Assembly (NCBI GenBank): GCA_965205045.1
Contig: OZ242031.1
Location: forward strand, 682,001 to 746,000
Source of the DNA: UBA6522 sp965205045
Lineage (GTDB): Bacteria > Pseudomonadota > Gammaproteobacteria > Steroidobacterales > Rariloculaceae
DNA: 64,000 bases
Reading direction: 5' to 3'
Shown: in pieces, positions 25,557 to 35,141 of the stretch
How the letters are laid out: the number at the start of each line of letters is the position of its first letter
Numbering within the stretch: the stretch's first letter is position 1
Translations under genes and position numbers: made by a program
Notes under the pieces: model-generated
What the model was told of the DNA's origin: nothing
Databases searched by the model: none
The model's input: the letters and a program-made list of their open reading frames with translations, nothing else

Positions 25557-26357
25557 ATGGCACTCTTTGAGCAGAGTACGCTCGAAGCCATAGCAGGGGC
25601 TTTGGGAGACACAAGAGAAGGACTGACCGGCTCAGAAATCGGGCACCTCCTCGCAACTTGCCAAATGCCGGATCCGTCGCCAGGGATCACTAAACGGCAT
25701 CGAGTCTATAACGCGTTCGTGGCGAGCCAGCGTAGCCGGGGCGAGCGGAAGGCTGTCTTGGCCTTTATTCGTCATGCAATGAAGCCAGAGCGTTACATTC
25801 GCAGCAGTGAGCGATTCGAGCCGATGCGAACCAACTTGAATGTGGCGCTTTCGTTTGTCGGCCTGGTCGTCGATGAATCGGGCAAATTGAACCCGTCGGC
25901 TCGTGCGCACACCCTTTCGGAGGCAGAACGCCGTGCAAGGGAACTCAGAACGGATCTCACTGACAGGGGCGTTCACCAGGACGTCCTTACGTTTTGCCGT
26001 GCGGAACTCCTTGCGGACAACTACTTCCATGCTGTCTTGGAGGCGAACAAGAGCATCGCGGCCAAGCTGCGACAGAGGACGGGGTTAACTGACGATGGAA
26101 GTGTGCTGGTGGATCGTGTGCTAGGCGGTGATCTTCCGATGCTTGCAATAAATGGGCTGCGAACGCGGAGCGAACAAAGCGAGCAGCGGGGTTTCGCCAA
26201 TCTTGTCAAAGGCGTGTTTGGGATGTTCCGTAACCCAACGGCTCACGAGGCCCGCATCCACTGGAACATGAACAGAGCGGATGCGGTGGACCTGTTGTCT
26301 GTGGCGTCTCTCATTCACCGTCGGCTTGATGGTGCTCACATGCCGCCGAGGAGTTAG
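25557..26357 (+). CDS. TIGR02391 (Ymh) family protein
   Basis: 266 residues, ATG preceded by GGAAAG. The C-terminal half has the family signature: LLADNYFHAVLEANKSIAAK, then LRQRTGLTDDGSVLVDRVLG, FANLVKGVFGMFRNPTAHE and the final DAVDLLSVASLIHRRLD. The FRNPTAHE block is reminiscent of HEPN-type helices with a conserved Arg and His. TIGR02391 proteins occur in defence islands and on plasmids and are thought to be abortive-infection or RNase-like factors; the function is unproven. A separate N-terminal helical domain covers about 110 residues. It follows the helicase in the same direction but with a 319-bp gap, so it is probably an independent unit. Confidence 0.78.
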   Translation: MALFEQSTLEAIAGALGDTREGLTGSEIGHLLATCQMPDPSPGITKRHRVYNAFVASQRSRGERKAVLAFIRHAMKPERYIRSSERFEPMRTNLNVALSFVGLVVDESGKLNPSARAHTLSEAERRARELRTDLTDRGVHQDVLTFCRAELLADNYFHAVLEANKSIAAKLRQRTGLTDDGSVLVDRVLGGDLPMLAINGLRTRSEQSEQRGFANLVKGVFGMFRNPTAHEARIHWNMNRADAVDLLSVASLIHRRLDGAHMPPRS

Positions 26358-26475
26358 ACGCGTCGCAGAAGAGTGGCAGCGCCCAGTCCTGCTGCCTTGG
26401 GGGGCTGACGGAAGCGCGTCGGGAGATGGGTCCTGCTACGATTCAGGCCGAACGAGACAAATGACGGATCGGTAG

Positions 26476-27312
26476 ATGGCGCGCACGTACAAATCATGGT
26501 CTCTCATGGCAAATGGACTCGAAACGGCGCTGGAGATGGAGCGCAAGAAATACGCGGCGCAGCCGGTGCTGCCGGACTTGGCGCCCGATCATGTCAATGC
26601 TCAAGGCTGGTGTTACGTAGTCGCCGGCTACTTCCTCGTAGAAATGGCCTTCAAGGCGATTCTAGAGGTAAGTGGGACCGCGCCGCCAAACACTCATTCA
26701 CTTTCCAAGCTGTTCGAACTTCTGGACGAGGAAGAACAAGATGTTCTCAGAGAGTACTATGCGGACTATCAGGCAACCATTGGGGGACATGTTGGCGCCT
26801 TTCCGATCAGGAACCTGGACGACTTCTTGGTGAACCTCGATGGTCTGCGTAACGAGCGTGGAGGACATGTAGGGTCTTTCGAATGGCGGTATTGTCTGAT
26901 TGAAGTGGGCCGTAGCGAGGAGATGCCATTCGTGTGTGTGGACTACCTGCATGAGGTAGTTTACGGATGCATAAGAATCGTCGTGTTCGCTGGAAATGGT
27001 CGTTTCCCGCCTGGCGGCTACACCCATAGCAACCGCCTAAGGTGGGATAGGCAGCGCCGATACGACGGGTGGCTAGAGACCCAAATGCTGTCTGAAGAGT
27101 GGCGCAAGTCTGGCGAGAGATGGATCGTCTTGTGGGGACCGGACCACTGCGGCCACTTCGATCTGTTGCACTACTCGGGCGACGGATACCGCGCGCGCTT
27201 CGACGTGTGGCCCGACAGTTCTGAGATACCCGTAAGCGACTTGCGTCGAGACGTGCTGCGAGAGTTGTCGTCGGGCCGCGATGGCGATCTGGATTTCAAA
27301 CACGCAGTTTGA
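26476..27312 (+). CDS. HEPN-like protein of unknown function
   Basis: 278 residues from the ATG at 26476. The first half is helical (SWSLMANGLETALEMERKKY, then GYFLVEMAFKAILEV and HSLSKLFELLDEEEQDVL). It leads into LDGLRNERGGHVGSFEW, which contains an R-X5-H pattern like the RX4-6H active site of HEPN ribonucleases. The second half is strand-rich with many Trp (ERWIVLWGPDHCGHFDLL). HEPN domains are common in toxin and abortive-infection proteins, so an RNase role is plausible, but the call rests on one short motif and helical context. It lies between TIGR02391 and TrlF in a stretch visibly lower in GC than the flanks. Confidence 0.5.
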   Translation: MARTYKSWSLMANGLETALEMERKKYAAQPVLPDLAPDHVNAQGWCYVVAGYFLVEMAFKAILEVSGTAPPNTHSLSKLFELLDEEEQDVLREYYADYQATIGGHVGAFPIRNLDDFLVNLDGLRNERGGHVGSFEWRYCLIEVGRSEEMPFVCVDYLHEVVYGCIRIVVFAGNGRFPPGGYTHSNRLRWDRQRRYDGWLETQMLSEEWRKSGERWIVLWGPDHCGHFDLLHYSGDGYRARFDVWPDSSEIPVSDLRRDVLRELSSGRDGDLDFKHAV

Positions 27313-27469
27313 CGGTACCTAGGTATGCAAAATTTGTCCGCACCGAAAATTCTCGAAAGCAAGCGGCTTCAGGCGCCTACCCCAATGGGAAAAACACAGA
27401 CCGTGCAGGACCACTTGCTGCGAGTGTGTATCGAAGGTGTAGCGCGCTTTGAATGATCGACGGCTTTCT

Positions 27470-30442
27470 ATGGGTTCGGTTTGGCGGCGATGGGACCCAC
27501 ATATTCATGCCCCAGGGACGGCTCTGAACGATCAATACGACGGTGACGATCCGTGGGGGAAATTCCTAACCGCGATTGAAAATTCAAAGCCTCGAATCGA
27601 AGCCATTGGTGTCACCGATTATTGCGGCATTGATACGTACAAGAATCTGGTCGCCTACAAGCAAGAGGGTCGGCTCCCGAATGTTGGCCTGATCTTTCCA
27701 AACATCGAAATGCGGTACGCAATCGGAACCGATGCGGGATCGCCAGTCAATTTCCATTTGTTGATTTCGCCGGAAGACCCTGATCACATTGAGCAAATTG
27801 AACGCTTCCTCGCGCGACTGACGTTTAAGTTGCCTGGAGAATCGTTTCGGTGTGATCGCGACGATCTGATTCGTCTTGGAAAGAAACATGATCCCAGCAT
27901 TATCGATGACGCAGTTGCGTATGCGGCAGGCGTCAATCAGTTTAAGGTCAACGTGGATCAGCTTCTGGAGGAGTGGGATGCCAGTGATTGGATCCAACAA
28001 AATTGCTTGATCGCCATTGCCGGAGGGAGTAACGACGGCTCATCGGGTTTGCAGAGCGACGCGTCGCTAGCCGCGCTGCGCCGAAAAATCGAATACATGG
28101 CGCACATCGTGTTTGCCTCTCAGCCCAAGCAGCGAGAATTTTGGCTGGGCGGCGGCGCGCTCAGCGTCGACGAGATTAAACGAACTTACCGGGCATTGAA
28201 GCCGTGCTTGCACGGCAGCGATGCACACACGCAATCACAAGTAGGCAAACCGGCCATGGATCGATTCTCCTGGATCAAGGGCGACACCAGCTTCGATGCG
28301 CTCCGTCATGCGTGCATGGAGCCAGCGTTGCGAGCGTTCGTTGGGCCTGCACCTCCGTCGGGACCCGTCTCGTCGCAGGTGATGGAGTCGGTATCTGTGA
28401 AAAACGCGCCGTGGTTTACTGCCGACTCGGTGCCTATCAACCCCGGCTTGGTCGGAATTATCGGTGCGCGTGGTTCGGGCAAGACCGCATTGGCCGACAT
28501 GATCGCCGCGGGTACGTTCGCGTTGTCGAAGCAGGTGAGTGAACGCTCGTTCGTGAAACGCGCTGAGGAGTACTTGAGCGAAGCACGCGCGATGGTCAAG
28601 TGGCAGGAGGGCGATCCCACCGAAAACAAGCTTAAGTATGTGGACATTGAAGAAATATTGGATACACCGCGTGTCCAATATCTCTCACAGCAGTTCATCG
28701 ATGATTTGTGTTCTTCCGATGGCGCGAGCGATGAACTGCTTGCAGAAATCCACCGGGTGATCTTTCAAGCTCATAGCAGCGACGAGCGGTTGGGCACAAG
28801 CAATTTTCAGGAATTGCTGACAGCACGCGCTTCACTTGGTCGACAAGTCCGACGCAGTCACGAGAAAGCGATTGCAGATACGGGTGAAGAACTGAGCAGA
28901 GAACGAGACAAACTCGATGTATTGCCTCGCCTAAGAGCCACTCAAATCGCCAGTGTCAAGGCTCTCGGCAATGACAAACGGGAACTAAAGAAGCTCGTCA
29001 CGCGAGGCGGACAGGCTCGAGCCAAGGAGTTTGATCGCGTGTCGGCCGCTGCCGAAAAAACTAGGAGCAGCATCGGACAGGCGCGATCAAGACAGGCGGC
29101 ACTACGCCTCTTGAGAGCCGATGTGAAAGATCGTCGCGAAAATCGAGCTCCGGCCGAACTCCGTCGTTTGCGGCAGATGTATCAAGATGCAGCGCTGGAC
29201 GACAAGACTTGGGCATTGTTTCTCACCGACTACCGTGGCGATGTCACAAAAGCTCTCAATGCAGAACTAGTGAAGGCTGAGAAATTTATCAGGGGTCGAT
29301 CGGGACCTGCAAAAGACGAGCCGAATTACGACGATGGCGAGCGAATGTCGACGAGCTTGCTTCCTGATGGGATCGCGCTCGATCAACTTACGTTAAGTTT
29401 GCTGGACAAGGAGGTAAAACGACTCGGTCAATTGATCGGCACGGACAAAGCGAAGCAAAAAGCATTCGCGAATCTGACCAAAAAGATTGCTCAGCAGGAA
29501 GCGGCCATCGCGAAGCTGGGTCGCGACATCGAGTCAGCAAAACAGGCCCAGGATCGAATCCAATCATTGATTCAGATTCGAAAAAAACATTATGCCGGAG
29601 TCTTCAAGGGCGTGGAGGACGAAGAGGATGCACTAAGCGACCTCTATGCGCCCGTGGCGCGGCGCCTCGAAGGGGAAGAGGGCGCATTGTCGAAGTTGTC
29701 GTTTTCGATTCGTCGAATCGTAGACATTGCGGGTTGGGCGGCGGCTGGTGAAGCGTTGCTCGATTTGCGAAAGGCCGGCGACTTTAAGGGGCGAGGAGCG
29801 TTGTTGGAAGTGGCAACCGCCCAGTTGCTGGATCCGTGGCAGACTGGCTCAGCAGACGATGTGGCGTCGGCCATGGCCGGATTCAGGGCTGAGTACGACT
29901 CGACACTAAGGGATGCTGCTCCTGTCGAACGAAGCGATCTAAAGAGTTTTCGGCGGTGGGCCGCAAAAGTGTCAGAGTGGTTGCACAGTACGAAGCATAT
30001 TCAAATTGCGTATGGTATCCAATACGAAGGTCTTGAAATCGAACGCCTGTCGCCGGGAACGCGCGGTATCGTATTGCTGCTCTTGTATTTGGCCATGGAC
30101 AGTGAAGACGATCGACCGCTGATTATTGATCAGCCGGAAGAAAACCTGGACCCGAAGTCTGTTTTTGACGAGTTGGTGCCTCGTTTCCGCGCTGCGAAAC
30201 TCCACCGACAAATTATCATCGTGACACACAACGCTAATCTGGTGGTCAACACCGACGCGGAGCAAGTGATCGTTGCGACTTGCGGTCCCCATCGACCGAA
30301 CGAGTTACCGGACATTACGTATCAGTCCGGAGGCCTTGAAAATGCGGAGATTCGCCGTTACGTGTGCGACATTCTCGAGGGAGGAGAAGCAGCCTTTCGT
30401 GAACGAGCGCGGCGATTACGCGTTGACATGCCTTCTCTGTAA
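27470..30442 (+). CDS. TrlF-type PHP domain/SMC-like ATPase
   Basis: 990 residues from the ATG at 27470; a TTG at 27449 extends the frame by seven codons. The N-terminal PHP phosphoesterase-like domain starts WRRWDPHIHAPGT (HxH at about 11-13) and includes VTDYCGIDTY and HGSDAHT. An SMC-like ATPase follows: Walker A GARGSGKT at about 331, a long charged coiled coil (about 460-700), the signature region LSPGTRGIVLLLLYLAM, Walker B IIDQPEENLDP at about 885 and the switch VTHNANLVVNTDAEQ. TrlF-like PHP-ATPases occur in defence islands; by analogy with other SMC-nuclease proteins this one may sense and cut invading DNA. All motifs are present. The local GC is lower than in surrounding genes. Confidence 0.85.
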   Translation: MGSVWRRWDPHIHAPGTALNDQYDGDDPWGKFLTAIENSKPRIEAIGVTDYCGIDTYKNLVAYKQEGRLPNVGLIFPNIEMRYAIGTDAGSPVNFHLLISPEDPDHIEQIERFLARLTFKLPGESFRCDRDDLIRLGKKHDPSIIDDAVAYAAGVNQFKVNVDQLLEEWDASDWIQQNCLIAIAGGSNDGSSGLQSDASLAALRRKIEYMAHIVFASQPKQREFWLGGGALSVDEIKRTYRALKPCLHGSDAHTQSQVGKPAMDRFSWIKGDTSFDALRHACMEPALRAFVGPAPPSGPVSSQVMESVSVKNAPWFTADSVPINPGLVGIIGARGSGKTALADMIAAGTFALSKQVSERSFVKRAEEYLSEARAMVKWQEGDPTENKLKYVDIEEILDTPRVQYLSQQFIDDLCSSDGASDELLAEIHRVIFQAHSSDERLGTSNFQELLTARASLGRQVRRSHEKAIADTGEELSRERDKLDVLPRLRATQIASVKALGNDKRELKKLVTRGGQARAKEFDRVSAAAEKTRSSIGQARSRQAALRLLRADVKDRRENRAPAELRRLRQMYQDAALDDKTWALFLTDYRGDVTKALNAELVKAEKFIRGRSGPAKDEPNYDDGERMSTSLLPDGIALDQLTLSLLDKEVKRLGQLIGTDKAKQKAFANLTKKIAQQEAAIAKLGRDIESAKQAQDRIQSLIQIRKKHYAGVFKGVEDEEDALSDLYAPVARRLEGEEGALSKLSFSIRRIVDIAGWAAAGEALLDLRKAGDFKGRGALLEVATAQLLDPWQTGSADDVASAMAGFRAEYDSTLRDAAPVERSDLKSFRRWAAKVSEWLHSTKHIQIAYGIQYEGLEIERLSPGTRGIVLLLLYLAMDSEDDRPLIIDQPEENLDPKSVFDELVPRFRAAKLHRQIIIVTHNANLVVNTDAEQVIVATCGPHRPNELPDITYQSGGLENAEIRRYVCDILEGGEAAFRERARRLRVDMPSL

Positions 30443-30515
30443 CGGATTGCATTTAACTGAAGATACTGGAGCGTTGCAGGGTCCTGTAAATAATTTCTGT
30501 GTGTTGAGCCGTTCT

Positions 30516-31487
30516 TTAATCAAGAAGCGCCCGTAGTCTAGACTCATGCCGCACAAAAAACTTACGCAGCCGCTCAGCGTTCAGCAGGCTCTCCCTTATC
30601 TCTTCGACCTGATCTGTCGGCGAACCCTTGAAGTCGATTGACCGAGACCTGATTCGGACGCTTGCCGATTTCTCGGCCTTTTCCACACTCATGTCACCCT
30701 CAAGCAGGTCGGACACGATGAGACTCAAATCTGATGGTGTAGTTGCACGAAACTGAAGGTCGACAAAGCCCCTGTCGCCTTTCATTACAACTGCAACTTT
30801 CTTGCTTGAATCTGGGATCCCCTCCGCTTCTCTGAAGTAAATGAAGGTAGACCTACCGGGCTTTTCCTTGGGTGTCCTCATGTGCAGCCGCAGCGCCACG
30901 GTTCGAGATATGTTTGCGATGTCACGCCACATCCTGGTCACCGCATAATGGGGCACCAAGGTGTAACCCTGCCTATGGGCATCGATACCCTCCTTCAGAG
31001 CTTCTGCGAGAAACACAGTCCTAGGATCCGATGCGTCCTTTAGGGTATTGACCACATCTTCGTAGCACATATGATAGTCAAAAAACTCACTGTCCAAATT
31101 CTTCTGCTCAACATACTCCTGTGGCGCAAGAAGAGCTGTACAAACTTGCGTGTGCGGATTCTCTGCCTGCCATCTCTTGGCGCGGCGCGAGTATCGCTTT
31201 CCTTGGTCGGGTTGAAATTGGGCATCGATCTTGTTTTCCACCAGCAATATTAGCCGTTCCTTTACTTGTCTAAATGCCACTACAACATCCGATTCTCCGT
31301 CATCCTCGCTGTGAGAAACCCATGCGCCTACGAATTCAACGCCTTGGCGACCCCAGATACGAGCGAAGTATTCGCGTAACGCCCCAGCAAAGTACAGTTC
31401 GCAACAAAGCAAGAGATCGATGTCTCGCTCGCGCAAGCGATACAGGGGTGATCGATTGGTTAATTTGTCCAGTGAGCTTGATTCCAA
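30516..31487 (-). CDS. PD-(D/E)XK nuclease superfamily protein
   Basis: 323 residues, probable TTG start at 31487. The catalytic pattern is at about residues 67-87: an Asp in GESDVVVAF, then the ExK of LILLVENKIDAQ and downstream QGKRYSRRAKRW. The rest is mixed helix/strand, with VDLQFRATTPSDLSLIVSDL towards the C-terminus and a helical end. Such proteins are usually small restriction-like or defence-associated endonucleases; substrate unknown. It is convergent with TrlF (73 bp apart) and AT-rich relative to flanking genes. No partner methylase or helicase is adjacent, so it may be a stand-alone effector. Confidence 0.65.
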   Translation of the reverse strand: MESSSLDKLTNRSPLYRLRERDIDLLLCCELYFAGALREYFARIWGRQGVEFVGAWVSHSEDDGESDVVVAFRQVKERLILLVENKIDAQFQPDQGKRYSRRAKRWQAENPHTQVCTALLAPQEYVEQKNLDSEFFDYHMCYEDVVNTLKDASDPRTVFLAEALKEGIDAHRQGYTLVPHYAVTRMWRDIANISRTVALRLHMRTPKEKPGRSTFIYFREAEGIPDSSKKVAVVMKGDRGFVDLQFRATTPSDLSLIVSDLLEGDMSVEKAEKSASVRIRSRSIDFKGSPTDQVEEIRESLLNAERLRKFFVRHESRLRALLD

Positions 31488-31721
31488 ATTGGCGATCCAA
31501 TCAGTCTACGTACCAAAGTCGTCCAACCGGGTACCATTAAAATATCCACGCTACTTTGGCGCAGCGTACTCCTGCTCGATGGCGGACGTTCCGAAAACGC
31601 GATTAAGTTTCTCTTTTCCACTCTCACCCAATCACAAGGGAAAACAGAATCGAGCTTTTGTCGACGCTGTCACCATACATGGAAAACAACTCGCGGAATC
31701 TTGGTTTATTCCCGCGATGTA

Positions 31722-32609
31722 CTATTGCGTTAAACTTGCCGAGCGGGTGAATCGCACGTCGAGCACATAGCTAACCACCTCCACGCACGGCTCCTGCATT
31801 GCTGCCGTCTCCACTTCGGGCGAAAGTTTAGGCGCACCAGCGTGAACGAGTATTCCTCGGGGCGTCTCATCTGTTTCCGCTGTCAGTCGGTCCATATAGC
31901 CGCGAAGCTGCTGAATGTCGTGAATTGATGGCGAGTGTTGCTTGCACTCGACGACTACCGGTCTCTGATTCTTGTCCATCAGCAAAACGTCGGCACGCCT
32001 GCGATCAGTAAATACCAGTTCGCGAACCCGCATGTTTGGATGTGGAAATAAACCGTCTTCCAAACGATTAGGATAGTTCGCAATATAGTCTGACAAGGCC
32101 TTTTCGTATTGGAATTGTCCCCGAAGGCTGATCCAATTGGAGGGGTTGTTCATCTCATTCACCACGTCCTCGAATGAAACCGACCTCGAAGATACTGCCG
32201 AGATGCTGTAAACATTCAATTCACGCGGCAACCTGACAACCAAGTCAAAGTTTTCTGGACCCGTAGTAAGGTCCCAACGGACTAAGATTCGGCGGCCCAT
32301 TTCTCCATACTCGATATCCGTTCCGACTGGTACCAAGGGATTCCACTCGTCGTCGCGCACCGCCTTTCCTGTAATTTCGCCAATCCGACCCACCCTCAGT
32401 TTGCGAAGAGCCACTGCCACACGATCTCCAATTTTCATCCTCAAAAGGGCTTTACGCGCAGTATTCCAATCTCTATTTGCATGTTGAACGTCAAGTTGGT
32501 AGCCCCACCCGGGCGGCCAACCGACCGCCACACATTGGTTAATGAACCATCGTTGCCACATACCCGGATAGTCGTTTTCCTGACAGTTAACTACCCATAA
32601 ATTAGCCAT
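31722..32609 (-). CDS. NucS/DUF91-like endonuclease with N-terminal EVE/PUA-like domain
   Basis: 295 residues from the ATG at 32609, chosen because AAGGGGGACA sits just upstream; a start at 32633 would add eight residues. The N-terminal domain (ANLWVVNCQENDYPGMWQRW, then MKIGDRVAVALRKLRVGRIG) resembles EVE/PUA-like modules that bind modified bases. The C-terminal PD-(D/E)XK core reads ADVLLMDKNQRPVVVECKQ, with the Asp and the ExK, followed by IQQLRGYMDRL, typical of NucS/DUF91 nucleases. A reader of modified DNA coupled to a nuclease suggests type IV-like restriction, inferred from domain order. It is transcribed separately from the PD-(D/E)XK gene downstream (234-bp gap). Confidence 0.72.
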   Translation of the reverse strand: MANLWVVNCQENDYPGMWQRWFINQCVAVGWPPGWGYQLDVQHANRDWNTARKALLRMKIGDRVAVALRKLRVGRIGEITGKAVRDDEWNPLVPVGTDIEYGEMGRRILVRWDLTTGPENFDLVVRLPRELNVYSISAVSSRSVSFEDVVNEMNNPSNWISLRGQFQYEKALSDYIANYPNRLEDGLFPHPNMRVRELVFTDRRRADVLLMDKNQRPVVVECKQHSPSIHDIQQLRGYMDRLTAETDETPRGILVHAGAPKLSPEVETAAMQEPCVEVVSYVLDVRFTRSASLTQ

Positions 32610-32751
32610 AGTGTCCCCCTTGATAACTACCAAAAGATGTCCCGAAGCTTTGTTCTTGAACTACCCCAAAAATATCCGCAAAATTTTTTGCGTGAGTCAA
32701 GCGTCTTCGCGCCGGCACAGAATTCCACCGCCTGTAACGCAATAGCGTTGA

Positions 32752-33213
32752 TTACTCTCCAAGATCCCCGGCGACATCCCTTACGTAGTCGCAAAGCCAG
32801 GGCTCGGGCTCGGAATGAGCCAGAAGAATGCTTCGAATTCCCCGGTCTCCCCACAATTCCGCCGCTTGCACAGCCGCGTCCCGGATTTCCACATCTCCTG
32901 CAGCCAGCCCGTCTCGTACGAGTCCGGCGCGCCAATGCTCCGTTCCTGGATGCTCTTGACGCCCCAGGCAACGAAGGACCGAGGCCGCGAGGCTTGTACG
33001 TGTGGAGTCAAGAGAGAATGCCTTTAGCCAAGTGAGAACAACGGGATTTTCCGTTCCCGTCAACGCATCGGCAATGATCCCCTCGGCGGGATGATGTATT
33101 CCGTCCTCAAGAGGCACATCATCGAATGCGGCGCGCAACTTGTCCTCGAGCCGCTTCTGTTCTCGACATTCCAGAGGAGATTCGTCGTCCATAGGGTAGC
33201 TTCTGGAACTCAT
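32752..33213 (-). CDS. Small acidic HEAT-like helical protein
   Basis: 153 residues; the ATG at 33213 or seven codons later (33192) could start it. It is rich in Ala, Leu, Glu and Asp with alternating helices resembling HEAT/armadillo repeats: ENPVVLTWLKAFSLDSTRTS, LAASVLRCLGRQEHPG and DVEIRDAAVQAAELWGD. No catalytic motif, signal or membrane segment is visible. Short HEAT-like proteins in islands sometimes act as immunity or adaptor factors, but nothing here assigns a role. It is divergent from the AAA15 ATPase, with 248 bp between. Confidence 0.55.
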   Translation of the reverse strand: MSSRSYPMDDESPLECREQKRLEDKLRAAFDDVPLEDGIHHPAEGIIADALTGTENPVVLTWLKAFSLDSTRTSLAASVLRCLGRQEHPGTEHWRAGLVRDGLAAGDVEIRDAAVQAAELWGDRGIRSILLAHSEPEPWLCDYVRDVAGDLGE

Positions 33214-33405
33214 GGGGTAACTATACCGAACGGCGTCCCAGCCGGTCCGAGCAATCCATTTTCGACGTGGCTAATGATTCCGTACTCGATGCTGAGAGGC
33301 AGCCCGCCGCTGACGGCACCTGTCGACAATTTCTGAGACTTGGTTGCACATTCTCGGGTATCGGTCAGAGAGAATCTGCATAAAAGAGGGTAAAAATGCG
33401 AACTT

Positions 33406-33435
33406 TTGCAGTATATCGAGTATTCTTGGTATATA
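33406..33435 (+). promoter_or_regulatory. Putative sigma70 promoter of the AAA15 ATPase gene
   Basis: TTGCAG (33406-33411) and TATATA (33430-33435) are separated by 18 bp in an AT-rich block. A strong Shine-Dalgarno AAAAGGAG lies before the ATG at 33462. Confidence 0.45.
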
Positions 33436-33461
33436 AATGACCTTGAAAAGGAGAAACTTGT

Positions 33462-34736
33462 ATGCTGCTACGCTTCGGCGTGTCCAATCATCTTTCGATC
33501 TGCGAACCGCAGGAGCTGTCGTTTTCCGCTTCCTCGTTGAAGGATCGGGACGATGGGCTGATCGACTGCGCTGCTACGCCGAGCGGATTGGTCTTGCCTG
33601 CGATAGTGCTCTATGGCGCAAATGCGTCAGGCAAGAGCAATATTGTCAGCGCCATAGAGACAATGCGAGGCATGGTACTGGGATCTCAGACCTTTTGGGA
33701 TCCCGACGGCGGCGTGCCACGCCACCCCTTCCGACTGGACGCCGCCAGCTTACAAGCTCCGTCGCACTTCGATATCGACTTTGCCATTCGCGGCGTGCGG
33801 TTTCATTACGGCTTCGAAGCGTCCGGCTCGGCGTTCGTATCCGAATGGCTGTACGACTATCCCAAGACTCACCGCCGAACGCTGTTTGAGCGTGAAGGCG
33901 ATGAATTTCACTTTGGGCGTGGACTAAAGGGACGGAACAAGATAATTGCGGGCTTGACCAGACCCAACAGTCTGTACTTGTCAGCGGCCGCCCAGAACGA
34001 TCACGAACAGCTCTCGAGCATATTCGCGTATTTCCGGTCGGTCCGAACTTCTCACGAAGTTGCCGGTACAGGGGCACTGGTCTCTCGGCGCTTGGCCGAG
34101 GAAGAGCCGGCCAACCGAGTAATTGAATTTCTCAAGAACATCGGTACGGGGGTCGTTGACTATCGGCGAAAGGAATCCGGATTTCCGAAATTGGTTCAAT
34201 TCGTTCCGCAGGATTTCGTGGCCGAGCCACGAATGCGCATGGATCTGCCAGCGCGAGTTCCGAATGCAGGAACCAGGCAAATTAACATCGAACTCGGCCA
34301 CCGCGGTAGAGACGGCAAGCCAGTATTTTTTGACCTGGACCGCGAGAGTGCAGGTACGCGACGGCTGTTGGTCACGCTTGGACTTGCGTTTCGTGCACTC
34401 GACGAAGGAACGGCACTCGTCATTGACGATCTCGACGCCAGCCTGCATACACACGCCAGTGAGGCGGTTCTGAAATTGTTCTGTTCTCCTGAGACAAATG
34501 CCAAGGGCGCCCAACTGGTCGCAACCACACACGACACGAACCTGATGGCTTCAGCGCTGCTGCGGAGAGATCAACTCTGGTTCAGCCAAAAGGATGCTGA
34601 CGGCGCGACGCAACTCTATCCGCTGAGCGACATTCGAACCCGGAAGGGAGACAATATCGAAAGGGGATACTTGCAAGGCCGCTTCGGCGCGGTACCCTTC
34701 AACGACCCAATCTCGTCCCTTGGCACGCAGCAGTAA
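33462..34736 (+). CDS. AAA15-family (COG1106) ATPase
   Basis: 424 residues, ATG preceded by AAAAGGAG. Walker A is YGANASGKSN (residues 51-60). An ABC/SMC-type insertion is followed by SAGTRRLLVTLGLAFRALDE (signature), Walker B ALVIDDLDASLH (about 321-332) and the switch VATTHDTNLM. This is the AAA15/COG1106 ATPase found in abortive-infection and RloAB-type systems, where a nuclease partner normally follows. No RloB-like gene follows; the next frame is a 59-residue basic protein. Expression appears independent, from its own promoter. The ATPase looks complete, but the system seems to lack its usual effector. Confidence 0.82.
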   Translation: MLLRFGVSNHLSICEPQELSFSASSLKDRDDGLIDCAATPSGLVLPAIVLYGANASGKSNIVSAIETMRGMVLGSQTFWDPDGGVPRHPFRLDAASLQAPSHFDIDFAIRGVRFHYGFEASGSAFVSEWLYDYPKTHRRTLFEREGDEFHFGRGLKGRNKIIAGLTRPNSLYLSAAAQNDHEQLSSIFAYFRSVRTSHEVAGTGALVSRRLAEEEPANRVIEFLKNIGTGVVDYRRKESGFPKLVQFVPQDFVAEPRMRMDLPARVPNAGTRQINIELGHRGRDGKPVFFDLDRESAGTRRLLVTLGLAFRALDEGTALVIDDLDASLHTHASEAVLKLFCSPETNAKGAQLVATTHDTNLMASALLRRDQLWFSQKDADGATQLYPLSDIRTRKGDNIERGYLQGRFGAVPFNDPISSLGTQQ

Positions 34737-34878
34737 ATTTAAACGCCGTAGAGTCCCTGTTTGTACTAGCAGAGGCGGCCCGCCGCGTAAACTAAGTCAA
34801 CTGCCAAGAATCACACAATTATGGGCTGTTATCATGTGCTGTAGACTTAAATCGCGTCCTGATGGAGACTGAACGAGC

Positions 34879-35058
34879 ATGAATATTTCTCTGAAAAAAT
34901 CGCAGCGCTCGAATTCGAAAAAATCGCCGGATAGCGTAATCGTTCGTGTGAATCGGCGGGGAGGGTTGTATGTCGAAAATACCGAAGCCCTGCTGAACAG
35001 TCCGAAAATCAAAGAGTTAATCGAGAAAACTGCCAAAATAAAGACAGCAAACAGTTGA
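34879..35058 (+). CDS. 59-residue basic hypothetical protein
   Basis: ATG at 34879, TGA at 35056-35058. The sequence starts MNISLKKSQRSNSKKSPDSV, continues IVRVNRRGGLYVENTEALLN and ends ELIEKTAKIKTANS: basic with a Ser/Lys-rich N-terminus and a short helix at the end. A GGAG lies 10-12 nt upstream, and a terminator-like hairpin follows at 35142, which supports a real small transcript. It lies 142 bp after the AAA15 ATPase in the same direction and may be its partner. No family recognised; it could equally be a stand-alone antitoxin-sized protein. Confidence 0.45.
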   Translation: MNISLKKSQRSNSKKSPDSVIVRVNRRGGLYVENTEALLNSPKIKELIEKTAKIKTANS

Positions 35059-35141
35059 TCCTTCAACTACCGCTCGTTCCAGCCTTGGGTGGCTATTGGC
35101 TGCTTACCAGAAAACGCCCGTTAGAAATTGAGCTGTTTCGT

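Noticed and set aside
31420..31770. 116-residue plus-strand frame between two nuclease genes
   Set aside because: No ribosome-binding site, no similarity, and it overlaps the ends of two real minus-strand genes.
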